64,000 nucleotides of DNA from the NCBI RefSeq assembly GCF_017355915.2, contig NZ_JAFEUV020000006.1, positions 124,001 through 188,000 on the forward strand. The letters are read 5' to 3'. A program made the position numbers and the translations under genes. Below, in pieces: positions 17,160-24,999 of the stretch; positions within the stretch are counted from its first letter, which is position 1; the number at the start of each line of letters is the position of its first letter. This DNA is from Telluribacter roseus. GTDB taxonomy: Bacteria > Bacteroidota > Bacteroidia > Cytophagales > Spirosomataceae. The notes under the pieces were generated by a model, which saw only the letters and a program-made list of their open reading frames with translations, did no database searches and had not been told where the DNA came from.

Positions 17160-18140
17160 ATGAAAAAAAACTTTATTCACGGTACGCTGCTCGTAGCGGC
17201 AGCTTGTGGGCTAACGGCCTGCGAAGATCATCGGGACAGTCCCAATGCGGCCTTTCCGGAGCGGATTGAATTTGTGGCGGAGCGGCAGTATCCCGAGGGC
17301 ATTGCCTACTCGTCGCAGCTGGACCGCTTTATTATCACTTCTCTTACGCAGGGCAAACTGGGTACCGTAAGTACCAGTGGCCAGTACCAGGATCTGCTGT
17401 CGGTGCCCGAGTTGATCAGTGGGGTGGGGGTGAAGGTGGCCAACGGCCGGATATTCGTCGCCAACAGCGACAACGGTGTCTCCATCAAAAGCAGCCCGCA
17501 GACGGTCCGGAAAACGGCCGAGTTGCTGGTGTTTGACCTCAGTACCCGCACCCTGGAACGGCGGGTGGACCTGGACGACCTGCTGCCGGGTGTAAACCAC
17601 TTTGCCAACGACCTGGCCCTCGATCCTACTGGGAAAGTGTACGTGACGGATTCGTTTGCGCCGGTGATCTACCAGGTAACCGCCGACGGACAGGCCAGCG
17701 TACTGGTACGTGATGATGCGCGGTTTTCGAGTCCCACCTTTGGCCTGAATGGCATCGTGTATCACCCCAGCGGGTACCTGATCGTAGCCAATACGGGAGC
17801 CGGAAAGCTGTACAAAGTAGACCTCAACAATGGCAATGCGGTGACGGAAGTAGGAGGTATCAGCAGCTTGCCGGGCGACGGCCTGACGCTCGTAGGTACT
17901 ACCGATCTGTACGTGGTGACGGGCAGCGGCAGCCGCGTGGCGCTGGTCCGGAGCAACGATAACTTTGCTACGGCCTCAGTAGTCAAAACCGATCAGGCCG
18001 GCTACTCCATGGCTACCACCAGTACCTATGTAAACGGCGATATCTATACGCTCAACGCCCGCATCGGAGAGATTGGCGCGGCCATGGGCGACCCTTCCAA
18101 ACTACAATCCAGTACATATAGTATCCAGCAGTTTAAGTAA
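17160..18140 (+). CDS. SMP-30-like beta-propeller lipoprotein
   Basis: The 326-residue protein starts at ATG 17160, because a lipoprotein signal with lipobox LTAC begins there; the 24 residues a longer frame would add upstream make no signal. Mature residues form an SMP-30/gluconolactonase/NHL-type beta-propeller (YPEGIAYSSQLDRFIITS, NHFANDLALDPTGKVYVTDS, GLNGIVYHPSGYLIVANTGA). Such lipoproteins may be lactonases or carbohydrate-binding proteins. It lies among exported sugar enzymes. No clear calcium-site Glu/Asn set could be confirmed, so enzymatic activity is only a possibility. Confidence 0.8.
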   Translation: MKKNFIHGTLLVAAACGLTACEDHRDSPNAAFPERIEFVAERQYPEGIAYSSQLDRFIITSLTQGKLGTVSTSGQYQDLLSVPELISGVGVKVANGRIFVANSDNGVSIKSSPQTVRKTAELLVFDLSTRTLERRVDLDDLLPGVNHFANDLALDPTGKVYVTDSFAPVIYQVTADGQASVLVRDDARFSSPTFGLNGIVYHPSGYLIVANTGAGKLYKVDLNNGNAVTEVGGISSLPGDGLTLVGTTDLYVVTGSGSRVALVRSNDNFATASVVKTDQAGYSMATTSTYVNGDIYTLNARIGEIGAAMGDPSKLQSSTYSIQQFK

Positions 18141-18148
18141 AAGATTGT

Positions 18149-18188
18149 AGGGAAGGAGGAAAGAATGAAAGGGGGAAAGGAGGAAAGG
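18149..18188 (+). repeat. Polypurine tract directly 3' of propeller gene
   Basis: The tract holds almost only A and G in GGAAGGAGGAAAG-type units 8 bases after the stop codon. It mirrors the tract at 15921-15958, which also lies in sense orientation just after a gene. Confidence 0.65.
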
Positions 18189-18245
18189 TAATCTGTAAGA
18201 CTACGCTTCTGGCAGCACCTGTTACTTGGCTTTATGATCGGTTTA

Positions 18246-18294
18246 AAAAGCATGAGCCACCCCATTTTTTATTAGGGTGGCTCCTGATGCTTTT
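18246..18294. terminator. Bidirectional terminator
   Basis: AAAAGCAT and GAGCCACCC pair with GGGTGGCTC and ATGCTTTT around a T/A-rich loop. It lies between convergent genes. Confidence 0.85.
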
Positions 18295-18306
18295 CACGAA
18301 CTCTTA

Positions 18307-19734
18307 TTACAGCCGGTAATACTCTTCCCAGCCTTTGCGTGGCGCGGCTCCTTCGAGCAGGAAGTTGGCCAGCGGATTGTTGGTGATCTGTTTGGTTTCC
18401 CGGTCAAAGATCAGCTTCGTATTCAGCCTTTGTGCCAGTACCCCCAGCGCAAATACCTGGCTCAGAGGCCCGGCTATTTCGAAAGAAGACCGGCACTTTT
18501 CCTCGCCTTTGCAGGCTTTAAGAAAATTGGCGTAGTGGTTGGACGGACTTGCCGGTACCACCGGTAGTCGGGAGGCCAGATCCTTGGCTTTGTCTTCCGG
18601 AATGATGGATAGTGTACTGCCGTGCGAACCTCCCTTGAAGGTCAGGTCTTTGCTATAGATGATCTTGCCAGGATTCAGCTTGGCTGGCTGCATTTGTCCG
18701 TTGCTGGGCGGGGGAATGTTGGGGTCCAGTTCGGAGACGCCGTAGCCCTTCGGCACTGATGGTATGTTGTTCAGGCCGTCCTTCCAGGTGATCTCCACCG
18801 GAGGCATGCTACCCCGCGCCGGAAATTTAAACGAGAGCGTCGTAGACATCGGGAAGAAAAAAGAGTTGTGGCCGTCCAGCATCACCGCGTCCACCTCGTA
18901 GGGCAGCCCTAAGTCCAGAAACTCGTGGGCGGTATCAATGATGTGCGCGCCCCAGTCGCCGAGGGCCCCCATACCCAAATCGTACCAGCAGCGCCACTGC
19001 CCGTTCACGAAGTCTTTCTGGTAGTGTAGGGGGTGGGAGGTGGTGAGCCAGGTATCCCAATCCAGCGTTTTCGGAATGGGCTCCGCTTTGGGGTAGCTGG
19101 TCATTTTGGGGTCCCAGTCGTGCCAGCGCCGGCGGCTGTTCATGTGGGCCGTGATGGCCGTTACATCCTTAATGATTCCCGCATCCTTCCAGGCCTTAAA
19201 CTGAAAATAGTTGGCCTCCGAGTGCCCCTGGTTGCCCATCTGGGTGGCTACCTTGTATTTTTTGGCGCCTGCCATCATCAGCTCCACCTCCTTAAAGGTA
19301 CGGGCCATGGGTTTTTCCACGTACACGTGCTTGCCCAGCGACATGGCCAGCATCGTGATGGGGAAGTGGGCAAAGTCAGGTACTCCCACGCTTACGGCCT
19401 CAATCTTGTTACCCATCTTGTCGAACATCTCCCGGAAGTCCTGGAAACGGGGTACATCCGGCAGTAGCTTCAATACGTCCAGGGTTTGGGGCGCCCCCAT
19501 GTCCACATCGCACAAAGCCACGATGTTTGCCAGGCCCGTCGCGTGCAGGGCTTTGGTGATTTCGCCCCCCCGGTTGCCGATGCCGATGCAGGCCAGATTT
19601 ACTTTATCGCTGGGCGCTACGTGACCCAGAGGTTTTCCCAGTACCCGGGACGGAATAACTGAGACACCCGCAAAGGCTCCCAAAGCACCCGCTTTAACAA
19701 AATTTCTTCTATTCATTTGGTAGTTGTTTTCCAC
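18307..19734 (-). CDS. Tat-exported Gfo/Idh/MocA oxidoreductase
   Basis: The 475-residue product carries a Tat signal (MNRRNFVKAGALGAFAG), a Rossmann motif (CIGIGNRGGE) and the catalytic EKP motif (HVYVEKPMARTFKEVELM). A conserved QMGNQGHSE segment, also seen in the other copy as QMGNQGGSG, marks the Bacteroidota subgroup of large exported oxidoreductases of about 450-480 residues. It should work in the periplasm on a sugar or cyclitol with bound NAD(P). It is monocistronic, with its own terminator. The two copies are paralogues with similar architecture but clearly different sequence. Confidence 0.93.
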   Translation of the reverse strand: MENNYQMNRRNFVKAGALGAFAGVSVIPSRVLGKPLGHVAPSDKVNLACIGIGNRGGEITKALHATGLANIVALCDVDMGAPQTLDVLKLLPDVPRFQDFREMFDKMGNKIEAVSVGVPDFAHFPITMLAMSLGKHVYVEKPMARTFKEVELMMAGAKKYKVATQMGNQGHSEANYFQFKAWKDAGIIKDVTAITAHMNSRRRWHDWDPKMTSYPKAEPIPKTLDWDTWLTTSHPLHYQKDFVNGQWRCWYDLGMGALGDWGAHIIDTAHEFLDLGLPYEVDAVMLDGHNSFFFPMSTTLSFKFPARGSMPPVEITWKDGLNNIPSVPKGYGVSELDPNIPPPSNGQMQPAKLNPGKIIYSKDLTFKGGSHGSTLSIIPEDKAKDLASRLPVVPASPSNHYANFLKACKGEEKCRSSFEIAGPLSQVFALGVLAQRLNTKLIFDRETKQITNNPLANFLLEGAAPRKGWEEYYRL

Positions 19735-19858
19735 ATTTGACCTATTGACGACATAAAGTATCTTCTTCCCCTAAATATACCTATGTCCAGCCATCACCAC
19801 CTGCTACCACGCTTACCTTTTGCCCCGGTATAACGAAGGCGGAAGGGGGTGCTTAGCG

Positions 19859-20410
19859 CTAGAGGCTAAAGGCCTGGTCTTGCTCTACCTCCCACCGTTG
19901 CCCGTTGTGCTTCAACAGCGTAAGGGTCTGTACATGGAAAGTACGCTCGTAGGATTGCTGGGAGAAGTAGGCCCAGGCATCACCGAATACCTTTCGGTGC
20001 AGGTCTTTGAAGGCGACGGTCATATGGGCATGAAATGGGCGGTCGTCGGGCTTGATACCCAGTTGCTGGTGGAACGCCTCCGCCGTTACCTGATAGCAGG
20101 TACGCAGCGCCTCATCCATAATAACATCCACAAAAATGACCCGCTGCCCAAACCGGTCAAAGCCTCTGAGCTGTACCGGGAAGGGAGCCAGCCGGGCGGC
20201 GGCTGCCGCCATCGTTTCGACCAGGGTAGTAGCCTCCTCCGCCGGTAGCTTAAAAGGCGGGATGATCGTGATGTGCGGGGGCGACTTCAGGGCGTGTCGG
20301 CTGTTGAACTGCTCTGCCGCCACCTGCTTAAAAGCAGTCACATCCTGCTGAATTTGTTCATCGGGCAGAAGGGCGACAAAGTAAAGGGCTTGGGCGGCGG
20401 GTACAGACAT
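19859..20410 (-). CDS. 2'-5' RNA ligase/phosphodiesterase family protein
   Basis: The 183-residue cytosolic protein has both signature H-x-T motifs of the 2H phosphoesterase superfamily: PPHITII (His46, Thr48) and FHAHMTVAF (His129, Thr131). Length is normal for ThpR/LigT-like proteins. These hydrolyse or ligate 2'-5' or cyclic phosphate bonds in RNA or nucleotides. The exact substrate is unknown. Two decayed partial copies of the same gene lie upstream at 20980-21075 and 24610-24743, in the same orientation; the first also shares part of the promoter region. This repeated duplication is unusual for a housekeeping RNA enzyme. Confidence 0.9.
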   Translation of the reverse strand: MSVPAAQALYFVALLPDEQIQQDVTAFKQVAAEQFNSRHALKSPPHITIIPPFKLPAEEATTLVETMAAAAARLAPFPVQLRGFDRFGQRVIFVDVIMDEALRTCYQVTAEAFHQQLGIKPDDRPFHAHMTVAFKDLHRKVFGDAWAYFSQQSYERTFHVQTLTLLKHNGQRWEVEQDQAFSL

Positions 20411-20531
20411 GGCTTGATGGATTAGTCCTGCCCTGATAACTTACCTACAGACAAACAGTTTGCTCAAACGCAACGTCTACCCTCATCTGCTACTATTGCT
20501 AATCCGGCTATATCCCCTGCATTTTAGTAGT

Positions 20532-20660
20532 TTATTCAAGAAAGTTCTTTAACCATATCCCGAAATGGTAACCCGCATTGGCAATATCCAATAGTGCTAA
20601 AATAGCAAATACTGCAAAAATCAGATGTACTGGTTTGAAGTCTCTATTAAGTGCTTTCAT
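20532..20660 (-). CDS. Small 42-residue membrane protein
   Basis: This short frame encodes 42 residues: a basic start (MKALNRDFKPVH), one transmembrane helix (LIFAVFAILALLDIANA) and an amphipathic end (GYHFGIWLKNFLE). The frame could be extended to 127 residues by starting at 20915, but those extra residues are of random composition. I see no family. The composition is protein-like and it lies just upstream of the RNA ligase gene on the same strand, but its reality is only moderately supported. Confidence 0.45.
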   Translation of the reverse strand: MKALNRDFKPVHLIFAVFAILALLDIANAGYHFGIWLKNFLE

Positions 20661-20979
20661 AGCAATGAGATTTGATAATTTTTGAGTGGAGCTACTTTGT
20701 ATATTTAGATATGAAATAACAGCTATGTAAACATACACAGTTTCGTTTATATTCGCTATGGTGCAGGCTCCGGATACTTCTAACGCAGTAGGTATATTTT
20801 CCATACTTAAGCATTGCCCATTTGCCCTGTGACTACTTACATGGAAACCGCTACTATAAAGCTTTGGTAGTAAGATACTTGCCTGTAAGGTAGTAAATGC
20901 AATAGGTTGTTGCAAGCGCCTGTTAAGATCTACTACAATAGATACGAATAGCCTTAGTAGCTGCTCCGGTATATAATTC
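20661..20979. other. AT-rich gap without a gene
   Basis: This stretch, between the small membrane-protein frame and the ligase remnant, has no motif-bearing frame. It may carry the small gene's promoter and degraded ligase sequence no longer alignable by eye. Confidence 0.4.
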
Positions 20980-21075
20980 TTAAAATAAGTCTAAGAAGCT
21001 GTCGCGCTCCTGCCGGATGAACAAATCCAGCAGGAGCGCGACGAAGTATAGGGCCTGGGCGGCGGGGGTAGACAT
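20980..21075 (-). pseudogene. Truncated 2'-5' RNA ligase copy with micro-inversion
   Basis: From ATG at 21075 the minus strand reads MSTPAAQALYFVALL, matching the intact gene's MSVPAAQALYFVALL. Then the match breaks. The next 16 bases (21014-21029) lie between perfect 13-base inverted repeats (21001-21013 and 21030-21042). Read on the plus strand, 21001-21042 gives VALLPDEQIQQERD, which aligns with VALLPDEQIQQDVT of the intact gene. The loop has therefore flipped between the repeats, replacing PDEQIQ by LDLFIR. The frame then stops after 31 codons. It is a dead copy. Confidence 0.88.
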
Positions 21076-21160
21076 GGCTTTGCAGGTTAGTTCTGCTGTT
21101 CTAACCTTGCAGGAGGTGAAAGAGTTGGAGCTGGCGGTGAACCGGGTTACGTACTTTCCA

Positions 21161-22387
21161 TCAGGGGTAAAGGAGGTACTGTTTGCGCATGGCCTTGTAC
21201 TGACTCAGGCCCGGCTCCCAACTTGCCCGGATTTCTTTTTCGGATTTGCCATCTATAATTTGCTGTCGGAATAAACCAGAGCCTACCAGCCTTTCGATAA
21301 CCCCCATCTCTTTACTCAGACTGGAGTCAAAGAACTTTTCTTTGTGGGGCGAAGCCTTGTACAGCTCCATGACCCATTGCAGGTTGATCTGTTTCTTTTG
21401 TCGCAGTTGTTCGATATCATAGTTGCGCAGGTCAAGCCCATAGCATACCTGGTTCATAAAGAGCGGCGTTTCGGCCATGCCCTTGATACCGGTCGGGGTG
21501 AAGGAGAACTCAAACTTGCCTTTCAGTTCCGGGCTGCCTAGTACGGTAAAAGGAAAATACGTACCGCGACCATGATTGAGGTAAGTACCTTCAAATAAGC
21601 AGGTAGATGGATACAGCATCACCGCTTGCTGCGTATTTAGATTGGGCGACGGACTTACCGGCAGATCATACGGCATGTCGTGGTGGTAGTTGGCTACTTT
21701 GATGATCCGTAGGTTGCACTTTACCTTGTTGGTCAGCCATCCCTCGCCATTGGCCATCTGAGCAAATTCACCCACGGTTAACCCATGGGACATAGGTAGC
21801 GGAAACATGCCAATCCCTGATCTGAATCGCATATCGAGTATGGGGCCGTCGATCAGGTACCCATTCGGATTGGGCCGGTCAAGAATCAGCAGTTCCTTAC
21901 CATTTTCGTGACAAGCCTCCATCAGACGTGCCAGGGCATTGATGTTGGTATAAAAGCGGCAGCCTACGTCCTGCAGGTCGTAGATCAGGATGTCTACATC
22001 AGCCAGATCCTCTTTGGTGGGTTTATTTTTCCGGCCGTATAGTGATACGATCGGAATGCCCGTAGCCTGATCGGCTTCATCAGCCACGGCTGTTCCGGCA
22101 CTGGCATTGCCTCTGAAGCCATGTTCCGGACCAAATACTTTTACGATGTTAATGCCCAGTCTATGGAGGCTATCCACCAGGTGAGTCTTGCCAATAATGG
22201 AAGTTTGATTAGCCAGAATTGCCACCCGTTTGCCTCTGAGGTAGGGCAGGTACTTATCCGTTTGTTCCGCACCGGTTTGGATCTGATCTTTTTCGGTGAC
22301 CGCTTCGGGGACCGCAACGTGAGTGGATGGGCTTTTGTCAACCAGGTAAAAGCTCAGTACAGCAATAAGAGAAAGGAGAAGTTTCAT
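21161..22387 (-). CDS. namZ: DUF1343 exo-muramidase-like protein
   Basis: The 408-residue exported protein (signal about 1-17) belongs to DUF1343, now known as the exo-beta-N-acetylmuramidase NamZ family, which releases terminal MurNAc from peptidoglycan fragments. Conserved stretches include RVAILANQTSI, VFGPEHGFRG, VSLYGRKNKP, DILIYDLQDVGCRFYT, LDRPNPNG and MSHGLTVGEFA. The acidic residues of GPEHGF and DLQDVG fit the catalytic groove. It should act in the periplasm on cell-wall turnover products. No MurNAc kinase or transporter gene is adjacent. The family assignment is firm; the symbol rests on family membership. Confidence 0.9.
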   Translation of the reverse strand: MKLLLSLIAVLSFYLVDKSPSTHVAVPEAVTEKDQIQTGAEQTDKYLPYLRGKRVAILANQTSIIGKTHLVDSLHRLGINIVKVFGPEHGFRGNASAGTAVADEADQATGIPIVSLYGRKNKPTKEDLADVDILIYDLQDVGCRFYTNINALARLMEACHENGKELLILDRPNPNGYLIDGPILDMRFRSGIGMFPLPMSHGLTVGEFAQMANGEGWLTNKVKCNLRIIKVANYHHDMPYDLPVSPSPNLNTQQAVMLYPSTCLFEGTYLNHGRGTYFPFTVLGSPELKGKFEFSFTPTGIKGMAETPLFMNQVCYGLDLRNYDIEQLRQKKQINLQWVMELYKASPHKEKFFDSSLSKEMGVIERLVGSGLFRQQIIDGKSEKEIRASWEPGLSQYKAMRKQYLLYP

Positions 22388-22570
22388 GGCTAGAATTTTT
22401 TATAGTCTGTAAATAGGTTGATGAGCCCATAGTGCCGCAGTAGCGTGTGAGCGCTGGCAGTAAAAGTAGGCCCTTAGAGTACCTGTGCAAAGTACCCCCA
22501 GGCCTCTCAGCGTTTCCTGGGACGATGCTGAGGTACTTAGCGGTTGAGCCGGACCTCTTATATACATTCG

Positions 22571-23056
22571 TCATTGATTATAAAAGACTTCTTCGCTCCA
22601 TTTTAACGAATCTGGAAAAGGGAGACTGTATTGGGAAAAGTCGGACCAAAACATCAATATACTGTTTTTGGATGGCTCTTCTGAAGAAAGAATAACAGGA
22701 AACTGCCTGCCTTCTACGTACTTCCATTTGTCCTCGGTAAAATGGACAAAATAGCGCTGGTACTTATAATCGCGATAGTCGCTAAAAATCTTGCCCTGGT
22801 AAGAATACTGGTAGTAGAACCTTATGTAAAGTATCGAGGCCCTGGACTTGAATACTTTTTTGACATGGACTATAGTTGCCGTTTGGTAGGTCTGGTTTTG
22901 AATTATCTGTTTTTTATCCTGAGTACTCTTAATGGTCATATATAGCGCTGGTAAGGCTATCAGTACAAATCCCCAAATCCCAAAAAACATCGTCCACTCA
23001 AAATCAGACCTGTTTTCTTTAGGAACGCCTTCCATCATATCGTTTATAGCTTTCAT
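22571..23056 (-). CDS. DUF3592-like membrane protein
   Basis: A 161-residue protein with one clear transmembrane helix (MFFGIWGFVLIALPALYMTI, about 28-47), then a beta-rich domain of DUF3592 type (TATIVHVKKVF, then YIRFYYQYSYQGKIFSDYRD). The membrane helix near the N-terminus and the short aromatic strand pattern fit the family of unknown function. The composition is more AT-rich and richer in Lys/Tyr than the neighbours. It sits alone in the accessory stretch. Function is unknown. Confidence 0.6.
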   Translation of the reverse strand: MKAINDMMEGVPKENRSDFEWTMFFGIWGFVLIALPALYMTIKSTQDKKQIIQNQTYQTATIVHVKKVFKSRASILYIRFYYQYSYQGKIFSDYRDYKYQRYFVHFTEDKWKYVEGRQFPVILSSEEPSKNSILMFWSDFSQYSLPFPDSLKWSEEVFYNQ

Positions 23057-23259
23057 AGAGTCAGGATTTGGGATCTACTTTATGAATGGCGCTTCGCATC
23101 TACATCTATATACAAGTAACTCAACTGCGCCTATATCTCCAAATACAGGGGCAAGTACCTATCCTCTTACAGATCATCTGATAACACCTGATCCCTGTTC
23201 GTGCCTTTATCGGCGGACAAAACCAGTACCCGAAGCTTGTCAACCCGGGGTGTAGGTTT

Positions 23260-24558
23260 TTATTTACTCTTCCTTAGCCAATCCCAGCGTTTGGCCCAAT
23301 CCTGTAAAGCATTATTCTTCCATTTCAAAATGGTTTTCCCTCCTTGTATTTTACCATCGTACAGGTCGGGGGCGGATTTGTCGGTATACCAGTTATCTCC
23401 TAATTTGTAGTCGGTTGTATGCTTCTTGCCGGGCCAGGAGTTGTCAACAACAATGCTGCCCTCATGTCCGTCAAGTTCAGGGATCTGAGAGGTGAATCTG
23501 TATTGTAATGTTTCGGCTTTTTTAGGGATATATCTGATGACATAGTCGCCGTTGCCAAGGTAGTAACCCGGCCACTTTTGTACTGTTTTGTCATAAGGAA
23601 CCTCCATCCAAAAGCAGGCTGAGTCTGCCGGAATGTCCTTTTCAGGACCTTTTAAATGAAATTCAAGAATGGAACAAAAGGCTACTGTATCCTTGAGGCT
23701 TGTTGTTCCATTAACAACAATACGGGGGCTGTGATTGAACTTTTCAAAACTACCACCCCAACTCTCTCGTGTGGGATCATCCGGGTTTCCGTCCATCATA
23801 TAAAGAAGAGAAGGCGTGTCTCCCATTTTAATATCGCCCCCGTAGTATTTTTTAAAATCCTTTCCCAGATGCCCTGCTCCGTTTATATGTCGATCATAAT
23901 AATCCGAACTTTCGATATGATCCAGCTCCCGGTTATTAGAAAAGAATCCGTAGTAGCTTGAGTTGACTTCAATGAACCATAGTTCAGGGAAGTTCTCGAC
24001 GATGTAAGCGTAACTATTCGCACTCCATTTTTTGTTGGGGCCTCCGATCCAGTACACTTTTATTTTGCCCTGGATCCCGGGTTCATCATGTAGTGCCTGC
24101 GCCAAATCATCCAGACCACCCCACACCAAGACCCAAAGTGGCTGTGTGTTTTCCTTTTTTGCGCATTTGATAATCCACTCCGAGCCTTCGGTGGCAGCCA
24201 TGTACCCTTTGTAGGGTGCTCCTCCTAATCGGCCTTGTTTGGTAATTGAGCGCAAATAGTCGGGGGGCGCCAGATCTTTGTTATGCTTCCGGAGTTGTGG
24301 CAGATCTTTTTCGTACAGACTGATCATCCGTAAAATCTCCCCTTTACTCCCTGTACCGTAGGAAGGGGACGAAACCAGCCCCTCAATCGTAAACCGATCA
24401 CTGTACATCAGCAAATGCACCATGGATTGATTATCATCAGGGTCGGTACCGCCTATATCTGTACTGATCAGAATTCTCGGTTTAACAGGTACAGGATTTT
24501 GTGCAACAGCGATGATTGCCAGAAAGCACAGAATGATAATCAAGATTGATTTATTCAT
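23260..24558 (-). CDS. DUF1593 nucleoside-hydrolase-like protein
   Basis: The 432-residue exported protein (signal about 1-19, ending AVAQ) matches DUF1593. Its front half has the nucleoside-hydrolase-type metal loop, ILISTDIGGTDPDDNQSMVH, where the Asp cluster binds calcium. Next are GLVSSPSYGTGSKGEI and WVLVWGGLDDLAQAL. The C-terminal part is a beta-sandwich (RYIPKKAETLQYRFTSQIPE). Related proteins occur beside glycan genes and may cleave N- or O-glycosides of exported substrates. It stands alone between accessory genes, downstream of the ATPase. The substrate is unknown. Confidence 0.88.
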   Translation of the reverse strand: MNKSILIIILCFLAIIAVAQNPVPVKPRILISTDIGGTDPDDNQSMVHLLMYSDRFTIEGLVSSPSYGTGSKGEILRMISLYEKDLPQLRKHNKDLAPPDYLRSITKQGRLGGAPYKGYMAATEGSEWIIKCAKKENTQPLWVLVWGGLDDLAQALHDEPGIQGKIKVYWIGGPNKKWSANSYAYIVENFPELWFIEVNSSYYGFFSNNRELDHIESSDYYDRHINGAGHLGKDFKKYYGGDIKMGDTPSLLYMMDGNPDDPTRESWGGSFEKFNHSPRIVVNGTTSLKDTVAFCSILEFHLKGPEKDIPADSACFWMEVPYDKTVQKWPGYYLGNGDYVIRYIPKKAETLQYRFTSQIPELDGHEGSIVVDNSWPGKKHTTDYKLGDNWYTDKSAPDLYDGKIQGGKTILKWKNNALQDWAKRWDWLRKSK

Positions 24559-24999
24559 TTAAGTATTTCATCAAATCGGAATAAAAAAGTGATCAGTACA
24601 TCTCACAACGGAGGATTGTAATGTGTGAGGGCGACTTCAGTGTATATAGGCTGTTAAAATGCTCCGACGCACTTGTTTAAGATAGAGCATCTCTTGCTAG
24701 ATATGGTCATCGAACAGGATGATTATGTAGTACAGTAAAGGGACAACTGATGCAAGAATGGCTTAGCAGGTTGGTTCTACTATACTAACTTATAAGGTGC
24801 AAAACGTATTTTGTAAATCTCTACTAATCTATAGGAAGTAAATCAGTAGAGATATGCCTTCATAGTTCTAGTTACCTAATATACGATTTATCCATGAAAT
24901 AATAAAAACATTGAGTATTAGGCTGTAATTGATGGTTGCGTTGGGGTGTCTTGTTAAATATGTATACCTATGCTATTAGCATATTTTTTTAGTAGATAT
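24559..24999. other. Gap with a ligase remnant and hairpins
   Basis: Apart from the ligase remnant at 24610-24743 this AT-rich stretch has no gene. It contains a 9-base inverted repeat (ATCTCTACT at 24817-24825, inverted at 24845-24853) and a short hairpin TATGCT/AGCATA followed by seven T residues at 24969-24990 on the plus strand. Confidence 0.6.
24610..24743 (-). pseudogene. Decayed internal fragment of 2'-5' RNA ligase gene
   Basis: On the minus strand the fragment reads LFDDHI, a stop, then QEMLYLKQV, aligning with LPDEQIQQDVTAFKQV of the intact gene at 19859-20410. After one frameshift it reads FNSLYTLKSPSHITI, aligning with FNSRHALKSPPHITI and including the first H-x-T motif. It covers about codons 14-50. 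The stop, frameshift and AT-drift show long decay. DNA identity is plain: for example GGGCGACTTCAG at 24629 recurs at 20279. Confidence 0.85.

Noticed and set aside
20661-20915. Longer 127-residue version of the small membrane protein
   Set aside because: The extra 85 residues have random-like composition; only the last 42 look like protein.
20980-24743. One ligase gene split by an insertion of the DUF1343-DUF1593 segment
   Set aside because: The two fragments overlap in the part of the gene they cover (about codons 14-25), and the start fragment lies on the wrong side, so they are separate copies.
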